Source of the DNA: Prostheceraeus crozeri
Taxonomy: Eukaryota > Platyhelminthes > Polycladida > Euryleptidae
Reading direction: 5' to 3'
Assembly (NCBI GenBank): GCA_907163375.1
Contig: CAJQUW010009197.1
Coordinates: forward strand, 62,001 to 126,000
DNA length: 64,000 nucleotides
A program made the position numbers and the translations under genes. The notes beneath the pieces were generated by a model. That model made no database searches, had not been told where the DNA came from, and saw only the letters and a program-made list of their open reading frames with translations. How positions within the stretch are numbered: the first letter of the stretch is position 1; every line of letters begins with the position of its first letter. Shown here one piece after another: positions 48,227 to 59,104 of the stretch.

Positions 48227-49400
48227 TGCTTCATCGTTTACCTGAGACGTAGCATTTTTCCTTATTAGTTCTGTTCCACCTTTTGTCTTTAAAATCAATT
48301 TTTCTCTTTGGCCTGCAAGCCTTTCAACTCAAGAATTTGGTGATCTATGCAAAAGAATTCAAAAGCTGCATTTCCGATTTAATCTGCTGTTCACCACCTT
48401 CGTCGTGAAAATTTTCTGTAGCTGTATGTTGTGAACATTTTTATGATATCTTATCCTTATGAAACGAGTGATTCGACAAATAAACAACAAATAATATATA
48501 GATGCACGCATGCTTCTGATTATATATTCCTTGTATAGCTCCAGATGCAATAATAGATGCAGTGACTAAGGAAATTTCAGAAAATAGTAGGCTTTACACA
48601 ATACATTTTCCTACTATGTATTGTCCGCAGAGTATCACTAGCATGGTCATTAATAAGGGGCTGCTGGAACAATTAATTCAGCAAGTAAATTTCCTGTGCA
48701 ATGTGTGGTGTAATTGCCTCAGACTCGATGGAGTGATTTTACCGAATAGCCAATAATTTGACGAGCTTGGCTCCTCTGCATTCATATTTCTAGAGGGATC
48801 AGCACTTAAATAGATACCTCCTTGCATTCAACTAAATTTTTGATTTTTCATGTCGCAGATAGCGGGTGAACTTAATAACAGACATGTGTCTCATAAATTC
48901 TAAACATTTCAAATACTCTGTTAAATGCTGATTCTTATAAACTTTATAGGAAGTACAAGTAATAGGGAACTACTGTAGAAGCATGTTTACGCTCCTTGGA
49001 AAGGCATGCCTAGTTATCAGAGTGGGAATGCAACTCGAAATTCTCCACAATCAAAAATGACGCAAATGATTGTAGCAACTGCGTTGTGAATGCTAAATAA
49101 TAGCGGTTATGTAGGCCTATAAAACAACCAAGACTCAGAAAACTCAAATTACCGACGAGTACAACGTTAATTCGGCACTGCCAGTCAGATGATGCGGAGA
49201 AGTAAAATCTACATACGGATGACCATTAGAATGCAAGTTTATTACTCTAAATATTCTCTATAGTGATTTGCTTCGAAATCCCGGGATTTTGGTGAAGTCC
49301 CTGGACCAAGGACGCATGTGTGAGTCCACAATGCCAATGCGTAAAATACCAATTCGAAACTTTTACGCAATTGCATCTTGAATGATCTACATCCATATAC
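48227..49400. other. Non-coding, nothing recognised
   Basis: Short frames at 48359-48550 and 48562-48756 show no domain. No repeats or RNA genes were seen. Confidence 0.45.
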
Positions 49401-49404
49401 TTGC

Positions 49405-49406
<2 letters not shown>

Positions 49407-49441
<35 letters not shown>
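49407..49441. repeat. (GT)n microsatellite
   Basis: Seventeen uninterrupted GT units. The apparent His-Thr frames on the minus strand are translations of this repeat. Confidence 0.98.
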
Positions 49442-49444
<3 letters not shown>

Positions 49445-49677
49445 CATTGGATTGGAGTGCTTTGTGAATCTTCCACAATCTCATTAGGAATTAGATGAAA
49501 TGTTTTCATCATAGTCAACTTCTTCGGCAATATAGCTAATCATCTAGTCAATGTCTAGCCTGTTCACCTAACTGCCATCATCATACATGAATGTTTAGAA
49601 CGAAGTAAGTATATAAGAGCATCAAAGCATGATTTGTGTCTATGATATTACTTTTTCGCCAGCTCTTAAAAGCAGTT

Positions 49678-49848
49678 TTATACCTTTTGCCACAGCTGTT
49701 GTCTCAACCAGCATGGTTGTTGGCAGTCTTTAAATATCTTCTTTAAATCAACATTGGCTATTGGCATAACAGTCATAGTTATTGACACATCTATTCACAA
49801 CATTCTGAAATCGGCATTGCTGCTGTCAAAACCAGCACAGTTGTTGGT
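49678..49848 (+). repeat. Left inverted end of a nested 9.2-kb structure
   Basis: ATACCTTTTGCCACAG, GTTGTCTCAACC and AGCATGGTTGTTGGCA match, in inverted order, the sequence at 58836-58884. A second motif, ACCAGCACAGTTGTTGG, lies 119 bp further in and also has an inverted counterpart near 58691. This suggests terminal repeats of an old DNA element later filled by LINE-2 and Gypsy-2. Confidence 0.6.
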
Positions 49849-50184
49849 AGTAGTTCAGATATCTTCACTTGAAATGATGGATATCATGATAATCAAAAAA
49901 AGATTGGGAATCAGAATGCAGGGCATACAGTGTAATGCATGTAAGAGTTGATCGTCATTGTAACTTAGAAAACAACGTATTTGTCAAGTTATTTGCTAAC
50001 TTGCAATTAATACTTAGTTCTTCAAACAGGACGGTTATTTATCTACTTTGGAGTATATGAATTATCAAGGTAGCATTTCAATTTTTCCTCACATTGATTA
50101 AGCATTTCCATCCATATTGTCATACCGAAAGCGAAAATATGATGGATCTTTTTTGCTTCCTATTGTAAATTCCATTTCCAGGGA

Positions 50185-50212
50185 TAATAATAATAATAAT
50201 GATAATAATGGT
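50185..50212 (-). repeat. LINE-2 (ATT)n 3' tail
   Basis: On the minus strand ATTATTATC and (ATT)5 end the LINE 3' UTR about 180 bp after the stop of its RT frame, as in Jockey/CR1-type LINEs. Confidence 0.75.
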
Positions 50213-50392
50213 GTGTATTTCAAGAATAATGAATGATAATCAAGTTTCACAAGTGATTTACAGTGACTGATGGCAATGAATGCTACTATAAAAAATACAG
50301 TTTCAATAAAAAGTTCAAATTCGATAAATAAGTTTAAAAATAACAATGATTCGCTTAAAAATCAGGCAAAATATGTCACAATCAACGCATAT

Positions 50393-51640
50393 TTACAGTT
50401 GCTTATTCATGATAGTAGTGACATAAGGGAAAAATGTGTTTTCGTATTTTTTGGTGCGTGTTAACTTTGAAGTGTAATGTTTTGAATGCTGTAAGCGTTT
50501 GGGAATGTATTTGTGTAGGGTATGAGATTTATCGTTTGCCACCTTTATAAAGATTCTTTTACTTATAACTTCACGTTTCGTCTTCAATCTGTCCGGTGTG
50601 AATCTTGTTTGCGAATTTTCTTCATTCGAGTTTATCAGTTTGTAGGCACGATAATCCAATCTCTGTATCTTCCCTTCTAATTTCTTTGGCAGACTTACAA
50701 ACGCATGACAAGCATATTCCATGATAGATCTTAAAAGTCCAGAATACACAAGCTCAAGCGCTTTGGGAGTAGTTAGGCTCTTCAGTTTCCTTAAAACAAA
50801 AAATCTTCGATTGCATGTTGAAATCACGTTAGAAATGTGATGATGCCACGTTAGCGTATCGGTCAAATGCACCCCAAGAATCTTCGTATTTTGAACTACA
50901 CGGATAGGAAGTTTAGTTGTTAGTGGATGACTACTGTGCCGTCGACAGATCAGACCACAAGATTTTTCTCTATTCAGGGAAATCCTATTTCTGTTACACC
51001 ATTTTTCCGCATTTTGAATTTCGGCTAAAAGGTCAAGCTCATAAGAAATTTTCTGCAGTGGTAGTACAAGATTAATATCATCTACATAGCTAGTTTGAGC
51101 CGTTGATGGTAGTGCAGGACGTAAATCACTTATGTAGACAGAAAATATCGACGGTCCTAATACGGATCCCTGAAGTACTATGCGTAGCATTTCCATCGGT
51201 TGAGATGCACTTCCCTTCACCTTAACAATGAACTATCTTTGGGCTAGGTAAGACGATAACCATTTGATGAAGCCTTTAGGAAACCCAAATAGTTTGAATT
51301 TGTCAATTATCAGTTGATGATTGATCGAATCAAATGCAGCCGTCATGTCGAATGATAATATAGCGGAACCATTGTAAGATAGATCGTCATATTGTCCAAC
51401 GGCATTTTCAATTATTTCTATCAGGGCGGTTATAGTTGAATGTTTCTTTCGAAACCCATGCTGTGATGGACCATAATTCCTTTCTATATGTTCACTAATG
51501 TTGTACAGTACAATCTTTTCGAATACTTTAGACACGGCTAGAAACAAACTGATTGGGCGGACTTTCGCAATGTCTAATGAAGTTCCCTTTGGAATCGGAC
51601 AAATCGTTGCCATCTTCCAAGCTGTAGGATATAGGCTTCC
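50393..51640 (-). pseudogene. LINE-2 reverse transcriptase palm and C-terminus, frameshifted
   Basis: The frame 51613-51233 carries ATICPIPKGTSLDIAKVRPISL, the HGFRKKHSTITAL segment, and LSFDMTAAFDSINHQ with the first catalytic Asp. A frame change near 51225 leads to 51220-50393, with VLQGSVLGPSIFSVYISDL and the catalytic SYVDDINLVL about 45 residues in. LNREKSCGLI, ILGVHLTDTLTWHHHI and the C-terminal region follow up to the stop at 50393. The missing residues at the join remove part of the fingers-palm link, so the enzyme is inactive. Confidence 0.9.
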
Positions 51641-52330
51641 AAGCCTGAAAAAATAATTTCAGTGGTTTTGAAATAAAGTCAGCCATTTCTGAATACAGTC
51701 TTGTTGGTATATCGTCTATACCCACTGATTTCTTCCACGAAAGTTTCTTGAGGTGTTTATATATGGTTTCATTATCAATATCGATACTCCAATCGCCATC
51801 AGGTAAAGTTGGTCTGTCTTCGCATACTTCAGCATGATATTTTTGCCTCAGGTTCTCTGCAATTGCATTAGACAGTTGGTCGGGGCTCATATCATCTTTT
51901 AGTAAACGATCCCAGTTACTTTTGTTCTTTTTGTCGGTTATTCCATTGACTACCTTCCATAGTCCATTATTTTTGCTTTTCATATTCTCAACATAGAGTT
52001 GCTTTGACTTCATTATTTCATTTTTTACTTTTACTTTTAAGAAATTATATCTTTCCCATTTCTTTTCTCGATATGCCGCCCATCTTTCATTGATAAGAGA
52101 CTTTGTCAATGGTGATAGCCATTCTTTGTCATTTTGTGTCATGGTAACTTCTTTTTGAGGGATATGTAGGTTGATGCATGCTCGAAATATGTCATAGAAT
52201 TGTGAACACAGAACTTCAACATCAGCATCCAACTTCATTATTAACTCCCAATCAAGTGAGGCTAAGCACTTTCCAAGAGCGTTGAGATTTGGGTGTCGGA
52301 AGCAAACACTTTGGTCGGAAGTCATATATT
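51600..52330 (-). pseudogene. LINE-2 linker and reverse transcriptase N-terminus
   Basis: The frame 52325-51528 contains KEWLSPLTKSLINERWAAYREKKW and NNGLWKVVNGITDKK, the endonuclease-RT linker. LSWKKSVGIDDIPTRLYSE, the start of the RT fingers, follows. The frame changes near 51640, in the segment before the ICPIPKG motif. This arrangement is standard for Jockey/CR1-like ORF2. Confidence 0.85.
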
Positions 52331-52359
52331 GTAGTAATTTGTTGACTTTTTTTCAACCT

Positions 52360-53033
52360 CAATACGATTGGTCGGAATTGCAAATATTGAAACATGATCT
52401 GAATTTCCAATTGGATCCTTGTAATCAACATTGCCAGTTTGGTAAAATTCGGCCAAGTCTCTGGATATCAGGATGTGATCCAAGATATTACATCCACGTG
52501 TAGGTCTTGTTTACTATATCTATTGAATTCAGATCATTGCACAATTCAATGACATTAAACTGATTAAAGTCTCCGAGAATTATTACACTTTTATCATGAT
52601 TTTGGCTTAAAAAAGTGTCCAGGTTATGCATAATATCTTCGTGAAGATTTTGCAATACATTTCGTGATAAACTTGGAGGAATGTATATAGTTAGTAACAG
52701 TATACTACACGAAGTGATTTCAATCAACCCGATCTCAATCCCTTTACAGGATATTGTATGCTCCATTACTATGTTGTAACTGATTCCGTCTTTTATATAG
52801 ATTGCCACTCCTCCACCTTTTCGAATTGCACGATCGCACCGATAAATCGAATAGCCGTTAATATGAATTGAGTTTGATTCGACTTCAGATGATAGCCAAG
52901 TCTCTGTCAGGCATGCAATTTCAGGGGCCTTTGTATAAATGACAGCTTTCAAATCATCCAGTTTCCCTAGTAGAGAGCGAATATTGGTAAGCATGATTTG
53001 AGGGTAACGAAAGGCGTATGAAGGTAAAATCAA
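52360..53033 (-). pseudogene. LINE-2 APE-type endonuclease, frameshifted
   Basis: The frame 53033-52488 has the endonuclease core: LTNIRSLLGKLDDLKA, ACLTETWL with the catalytic Glu, KGGGVAIYIKDGI, and VIILGDFNQFN with Asp and Asn. The C-terminal segment, LDHILISRDLAEF with NSDHVSIFAI and the SDH motif, lies in another frame at about 52500-52360. A stop at TYTWM interrupts. The enzyme would nick the target for reverse transcription. Confidence 0.88.
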
Positions 53034-53138
53034 TTTCGAAAATGCTGCGATGACTGTGGTCTTATAGGCAGATCATCTACTTCTGCCTTTTCGAATAATG
53101 ACATTTTCATTGTTCGATTTACGTCGTTTGACCTCTTC

Positions 53139-53778
53139 TCATAGACTTTTTTGCTGTTTTTGTTGTTCAAGAGTCATATCTTGATTAATAAAAATATTGT
53201 TGAATTTCACCGTTTTCCGCAGTTCTTTGGATTTCTGCAAAACTTCTGTACGTGTCTGATAGCTGCAACATTTAACTCTCAGCAGACGTGATCGACCGTA
53301 TAACTGACGTCCCACTCGACTGACTTCCTTAACATCGGAAGTTTGAACTCCTAGACTTTTGAAAACTTCCTTCACCTGCTCCGTATCCTTCTCATTTCTT
53401 TCAGAGACAGTGCCAAAAGCATTTTCAGGAATTCCTGAAATTACGACGCATTTTCGTTTTTTGTGACGTTGTTCAAGTTCGCTCACAATGCTGTCTCCTA
53501 TCTCTGATCTGATGTTAGTCTGGATGATATTCGTTTGCTTTTCTATGTCGGCTGATATTCTTCTCAGTTCAGCCTTGTAGCCATCTTGTTCTTCTTTCAT
53601 TGAATCTAGCCGATCCCCAACCTTGTTTACTCTATCGCACAAAAGTTGAATGCTCTCATTTATCTTATTTATCAATGTAGAAACTGAGGATACGATGTCC
53701 TCTCTTGCCTCCTTTATTACGAAAAAGTATCTAGATGCACGTGTTGCATGAGGTGTTTTCAAAAAGAGTATATGTATT
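53139..53778 (-). pseudogene. LINE-2 ORF1-like protein, 5' end cut by Gypsy-2
   Basis: The frame reads EDIVSSVSTLINKINESIQ, heptad-like with a charged coil DRLDSMKEEQDGYKAELRR, then RKCVVISGIPENAFG, DTEQVKEVFKSLG and RLLRVKCCS. These are the coiled coil and RNA-recognition-like fold of L1/CR1-type ORF1 proteins. The apparent ATG at 53795 lies in the Gypsy-2 LTR, so the true N-terminus is displaced by that insertion. The frame is intact to a stop at 53139. Confidence 0.75.
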
Positions 53779-53913
53779 TGTGAACGTACATGCAAAAGAA
53801 TTCAAAACCAGTTCACATGGAGTCATAAACGTTTCTGAATCTATTTTCAAATATTCACTCAAAGTTCAATACAATTATTTCAATATAGACAAACAATCAT
53901 AGAAAGGATCACA
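53779..53913 (-). repeat. Gypsy-2 3' LTR
   Basis: 135 bp, identical by eye to 57958-58092. Flanked by GTATT on its outer side. Confidence 0.95.
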
Positions 53914-53928
53914 TTCCTCCCCTTTTCA
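53914..53928 (-). promoter_or_regulatory. Gypsy-2 polypurine tract
   Basis: Minus-strand AAAAGGGGAGGAA immediately before the 3' LTR, overlapping the end of the pol frame. Confidence 0.85.
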
Positions 53929-56200
53929 AGAAACGTAGTCTGAAAGATAGTTCGGCGGTCTTCGAGATCTGGGAGGTCGGGTTTGCGCACCCTGATCATA
54001 CACACTAGGTGCAAGATTTCGATTCGTCACTTCTGCAGGTTCTGTCTTTGATTGTACCGACAATGGAGACATCGCTTCTGGCTGAACCGCTTGATTCGCT
54101 ATAGGAGATAGTCGCGCGCTTGACATCCTTGTTGTTCTTCGTCCATCTTTCACTTCCACGACGTGCGGATCTATTTGCCGTACAACTTTCGCTTCGTGTC
54201 CGGTAAGCTCCAATTTACCATGATGTGGATCTCTAACCAGAACGGAAGATCCCTCTTCAAAGATCCGATTTTCGCTTCGGTGGCGTTGTGCCGCCGCATT
54301 TCTCCTAACCGCTATATTAGTTGCTGCTTTAGAAATCATATCGTGTGGGAGGTATGTATTGCTCATTTCTTGAAAAGACAAATCTTTTACTCTAAAAGTG
54401 AACATCAGTTCTGAGGGGGTAAAGCCAGTTGTACTGTGAGGATCATTTCTAATGGCCATAAGGGCGACTGGTAGTAGCTCAGTCCACTTATTTCGGTCCT
54501 TTCCCGTTTCTTGTAATAAGGCTTTTAATTTCAACTGCAAGGTACCATTTAAACGCTCGCATATGCCGTTCGAGCTAGGTCTGTAACTGGTTGTTGATAG
54601 TTTCTTAATGTGGAACTTGGACAAATATTCTTGGAATTCTCTACTTTGGAACTGCGTCCCTCTATCAGTAATTAGCGCATCTGGAAAACCATACCTCGAA
54701 AAGTAATCTCGAAAAGAGTTGATTAAAGCGGGAACACTAAGATCACGGACGGGGTAAACCTCTGGGAATCTAGAGAAACCATCCACAATGACTAACATGT
54801 AACGGTATCCAACACTGACAGGTAAGAGACCAACATAATCCGCGGCTATTAGTTGCATAGGTGAATCCAGTAGATAAGGTTTGAGATGAGCATTTATATA
54901 TTTCGGTTTAACAAGCGAACATACTCGACAACTTTTACAAAACTGAGAAATATCTGACTTCAAACCGGGCCAAAAATAAGATTTCAACAACTTCTCGTGC
55001 ATGCTATCAATACCCTGATGGCCATAATGGGCTGATGTTAGAATCTTTGCTTTTAATGATGATGGGATCAATATTCGTTCACCAAAGCAGATTAACTCAT
55101 TTTTAATACACAACTGTTTACGAAGTGACCATAAGCTATTTGTAATGCCTGTCTTGTTCTGAAAATCATTTCTCGATATCGAATGAAAAAGTTTCCGGAA
55201 TTCGTCATTATTCTTCTGTGCACTAAGGATTTCGGACTCACGTAGATTTAAATCTAGATTTTCATCAACTTCCGCAATCATATTCATTCTAGCAAGAGAG
55301 TCAGCAACTACATTGTCGGAGCCTTGAAGGTATTTAACATCGAAGTCGAATTCACTAACAGCTACTCTCCAACGTTGAACTTTTTGACTCACTTTACCGT
55401 TCGAAAACAGATACTGTAATGGTCGATGATCACTATAAACGAGAAATCGTCGACTCAACAAAAAATTTCTGAACTTTTGAATGCTCCAAATTATGGCGTA
55501 AGCTTCTTTATCAATTGTGCTCCACCTAGTTTCAACATCACTTAACTTCTTAGAGGCAAAAGAAACCGGTTGACCTGAATCGGTCAAAAGACAAGCTCCT
55601 ATACAATCGTTGGATGCATCAACCTGTAGTGAAAGACTTTCATCTGGTGATGGTAAAACAAGAATCGAACTGGACAGTTTTTCTTTCACATCGTTGAAAG
55701 ATTTCAAAGTGCTGCCAGGCCACGTTAATGATTTTTCTAATGACATAGTGTACAATTCTTTCGTTATTTCAGCGTAATCTTTGATATAGTTCCTGAAATA
55801 ATTCGCCATACCAAGAAACCTTTGAAGTTGCTGACCAGTTGCAGGTGTCGGAAAAGTCAAGATGGAATTGGTTCTTTCAGCATCGGGTAAAATTTTCCCG
55901 TTTGAAATAACATGGCCTAAAAACGAGACCGTAGACTGGTAAAGCCTACATTTCTTTAAATTCAAGGACATGTTGTTTTCCCGAATGCGGGTAAACACAA
56001 GACTTAGGATTTCATCATGTTCTTCTTTCGTTCTCGCGTGGATCAGCAAATCATCTAAATAAATAGATAATCCTTTAATTCCCCGGAATATGTCTTTCAT
56101 CGTTCTGCAACAGTAGCTTACAACGTTTTTTAATCCAAACGGGCAGCGTTTGAACTCATACAACTCACCCGCAGTAAAAATGCAGTTTTCTCTCTATCTT
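53926..56200 (-). pseudogene. Gypsy-2 Pol: RT palm, RNase H and integrase
   Basis: The 745-codon frame starts in the RT at YEFKRCPFGLKN, with catalytic YLDDLL at residues 35-38. RNase H follows (LQVDASNDCIGACL, KEAYAIIWSIQKFRNFL, YSDHRPLQY). The integrase has HHCC finger HYGHQGIDSMHEKLLKSYFW...CKSCRVC, catalytic AADYVGLLP, ALITDRGTQFQS and a YRPSSNGICERLN segment holding the Glu. The C-terminal tail continues to a stop at 53926, close to the LTR. The upstream RT half is in a different frame; the break near 56170 sits in a T-run (A-run on the plus strand). Otherwise this frame is complete and could be functional. Confidence 0.9.
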
Positions 56201-57823
56201 CCTTTGAAAGAGGTAGTTGATAATAGAATTGAGTAAAATCTAGGGACGAAAACACTTTGCATCCTTCAAGGTTCTGCAGCAAATCTTGACCATTTGGAAT
56301 TGGAAATGCGTCAGGGATTGTTGAGGAATTTACTGGTCTGTAATCTATAGCTAAACGATGTCCCCCTGTCCGTTTAGGTACAACTATGGGCATGTGTCTC
56401 CATGCCGACTTCGAACGCGTTATTACCCCTTGTTTCAATAATTCATCAACTTGGGACTTAATGATCTCTTCATCTTGAGGTGAAAACCGTCTGACCTTAG
56501 CTTGGTAAGGTTGAGTGTCTCGTTCAATTCTTATAATAGGATCGGGAGAACCAGGTACACAAGAGCTACTGATCGGTTTATCAAATACATCTTGAAAATT
56601 GTCTGTAACGTTAGGAACTATGTTCAAAACAAGGTCCAAATCCGGTCCTGAGTCATTCAACCGCAAAGATCCAAAGTTGTCTAACACGTTCATACCAATT
56701 ATTGCATCATACGACATAGATGAAGACACCAAGAAGGAAGTTTCGACAGTTTCTCCGCCAATTTCAAGAGGACCAGTGGAGCTTTGGGAAAAGTTAGAGA
56801 TGCCCTTTTTTCTATCAAATCCCTCGGCTGAGTGTGAACAGTTTCTCAGACTACTGTTTAGTTTGTTACGATTCAAAAAATCTTTGGAAATTAACGAAAC
56901 AGTTGCACCGATGTCTGCTAGGCCTATCACGTGACAATCGAAGAATCTACATTCTACAAAACGCAATTGACCTGTCTTGCCACTCGTGATGTTCTGAATG
57001 GTAAAAATGCTGTTCAATTTTCCGCTACTTTTCCCATTATTGTTGAAACCTCTGTTTGTTCGGGTATTTGGTGCAGATTCTGACATGTGTCGTTTCCTTA
57101 GAAAGCAATCTCTCATGATATGGCCTTGTTTTTGACAATAATGACAAATCATTTTGTTAGGTCTGTTTGACCAAGACTTAGAAAAATTAATTTCACTGGT
57201 TTCTTGCACAGGGGTTTGTGTAAGTGTTTCATTTGGAGACTGAGCGGAGCAAACAAGCACTGAAATGGAGCGACCTTGTTCGTTGGATTTTATCTCGTCG
57301 ATCTTTTGAGTGCTACTTTCAAAAGCAATCGCAATAGACGTGGCCTTGTCTAAGGTAAGTTCTTTCTCAGAAAGAAGACGCTGTCGGAGCTCATCTGATT
57401 GAAGACCGAGAATAAATTGGTCACGAATACTTTGGTTACGAATATAATCAATTTTATCAAGTCGCAATTTTTTGCAACATTTTGCAATTCATTCAAAAAT
57501 GGAAGTATTTTATCCGTCTGCTTAAGATTTCGAAACCGGTATCTTTCGTATGTCAAGTTTGCTTTTGGGATGAAATAGTTATTTAGAGCTCTGAGCAAGT
57601 TTTCATACGGATTAGTGGAACTGTCATACGATAATCGTTCAATTATATGGCCGACATCCTCCCCAATGCAATTCAACAGTATTGCGTGTTTCTGACCTGA
57701 GTCAAGCTTTGTGCTTATCTCTATAACCGCTAAATAATTTTGGAAAGACGATATCCAACGCTCATAATCCTTAGGGTCATGAGTTATTTGCAAATCTTTA
57801 GGGGGTTTCCCAATTAGACTCAT
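56130..57823 (-). pseudogene. Gypsy-2 Gag, protease and RT N-terminal half, frameshifted
   Basis: The Gag start is probably the ATG at 57823 (MSLIGKPPKDLQI), followed by capsid-like helices to AKNCDL near 57460. The frame then shifts by -1 into 57467-56130: IRDQFILGLQSDELRQRLL, one CCHC knuckle CHYCQKQGHIMRDC, the protease GLADIGATVSLIS (Ile where Thr or Ser is usual after the catalytic Asp), then RT KQGVITRSKSAW, SSLDFTQFYYQL and EKTAF. A heptamer A-AAA-AAT occurs in frame at the first break, so programmed frameshifting cannot be excluded, but a one-base loss in TTGAT is simpler. Gag-Pol would otherwise encode the full replication machinery. Confidence 0.85.
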
Positions 57824-57957
57824 AATGCGATGCTGTGGACTATCTTGAAAGAACTTTAATGAAACAAGATATCAACGTATTTATGCATATGTTAACACAA
57901 TATCTTGCAGATGCATCTATTCAAGCATCAAAAATAGTATTGCTCGCGACGTCAGTA

Positions 57958-58092
57958 TGTGAACGTACATGCAAAAGAATTCAAAACCAGTTCACATGGA
58001 GTCATAAACGTTTCTGAATCTATTTTCAAATATTCACTCAAAGTTCAATACAATTATTTCAATATAGACAAACAATCATAGAAAGGATCACA
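57958..58092 (-). repeat. Gypsy-2 5' LTR
   Basis: 135 bp, identical by eye to 53779-53913. Followed outward by GTATT, the target duplication. Confidence 0.95.
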
Positions 58093-58097
58093 GTATT

Positions 58098-58680
58098 TCA
58101 ATGCTAATAGTTTTCATTTATGTAATTTTCGAAATAATTTTCCATCCCACAAAACACTATATGAGAAAAGATTGATTATGATTCGGATTACCTTACATAG
58201 TAGTCATTTACAAAAAGAACAGCAGACTAGACTGCAGCAATTATAACCCTATAAGCGTTTTAAGTCAAGTACACAAGTTGTTCATGAAAGTCATGCCCCA
58301 CGTCTTTAAGATAAAATCGCACTTTTAGCAATGGAAATTATCTGTGAAAATGTAATGAAGTTCACCCAAGAAACGATGATCATGATAAGCAAATTCGTTT
58401 TCCTTAATGTAATAATTAACTCAGCGTTCCAGTACGATAAAAAATCCTTTGTCATACATGGTCTAGCTAAATATGATGACCATCTAAATAGGAGAGCGCA
58501 TTTAGAAGAGTCAGTTTAAGTAACTAAGCAGGAAAGACACTCAAAAGAAGCAAAGATTTCAACCTCGTTGCCAGTTTACCTGGCCCACTCCGATCCCATT
58601 TTTCACACGCATTGTTCTAATTTTTTGTAGTCCAGGTTCATTGTAAAATTCTATAGCGAATTATTCATTGATGCTATTCA
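58098..58680. other. Non-coding, nothing recognised
   Basis: A 62-codon plus-strand frame at 58331-58519 has no recognisable feature. Sequence could be the displaced 5' part of LINE-2 or of the older host element. Confidence 0.4.
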
Positions 58681-58684
58681 AGTA

Positions 58685-58884
58685 TGCTGGTTGTGCCAAC
58701 AACTATGCCAGTTTTGAAGGCTTAGAATTCTCCCTTTGTCAAATGAATGCTATGACCATGCTATGACATGCAAATTTTTCCATTAGATATGAGATTTACG
58801 CAGTGATCATAGAGCATGTAGAAATCTTGCATTGCCAACAACTGTGCCGGTTGAGACAACAACTATAGCAAAAGGTATATTTGA
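58685..58884 (-). repeat. Right inverted end of the nested 9.2-kb structure
   Basis: Contains, in inverted orientation, TGCCAACAACTGTGCCGGTT and GAGACAACAACTATAGCAAA at 58836-58884 and a further TGCCAACAACTATGCCAG near 58695. These match 49678-49848. Spacing between the motif pairs differs (149 bp here, 119 bp on the left). Confidence 0.6.
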
Positions 58885-59104
58885 TATAATCAATTGATAG
58901 CAGAATAGTATTGAAATATCAAATGGAGGGGACTGAATAGCTATGTCAAAACTACGAATCAACGAAAAAACTAGGAATCTCCTCAATGTCTGTTACATGA
59001 TGGATGTATGATAATATGCGGAATGAGCACTTGTGCACTGAATGAGGCACCGACGGTATTGCAAGAAAATAGATAATCCACAAGCTGTTGACATCACAGA
59101 AAAT

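Larger units (their letters stand above)
50185..53778 (-). mobile_element. LINE-2: Jockey/CR1-like retrotransposon
   Basis: In minus-strand order the element shows ORF1 (coiled coil plus RNA-binding-like), an APE-type endonuclease, reverse transcriptase and a 3' UTR ending in an (ATT)n tail at about 50185-50212. Multiple frameshifts break it. Its 5' side is interrupted by Gypsy-2 at 53778; whether LINE sequence continues after 58092 is unclear. Confidence 0.9.
53779..58092 (-). mobile_element. Gypsy-2: Ty3/gypsy retrotransposon, young insertion
   Basis: The 135-bp LTRs (53779-53913, 57958-58092) are identical by eye, with TGTGA...TCACA ends. The 5-bp flank GTATT occurs directly on both sides, a perfect target duplication. 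The internal region encodes Gag, protease, RT, RNase H and integrase in the usual order, in three overlapping frames. On the minus strand the tract AAAAGGGGAGGAA abuts the 3' LTR. No TGG-type primer-binding site follows the 5' LTR, which is unusual. Confidence 0.95.

Noticed and set aside
49242..49484. His-Thr repeat proteins
   Set aside because: They are translations of the (GT)n microsatellite in two frames.
57440..57480. Programmed -1 frameshift in Gypsy-2 gag
   Set aside because: The heptamer is in frame, but the break falls inside Gag before the zinc knuckle, where a programmed shift would split Gag itself; a one-base loss explains it better.
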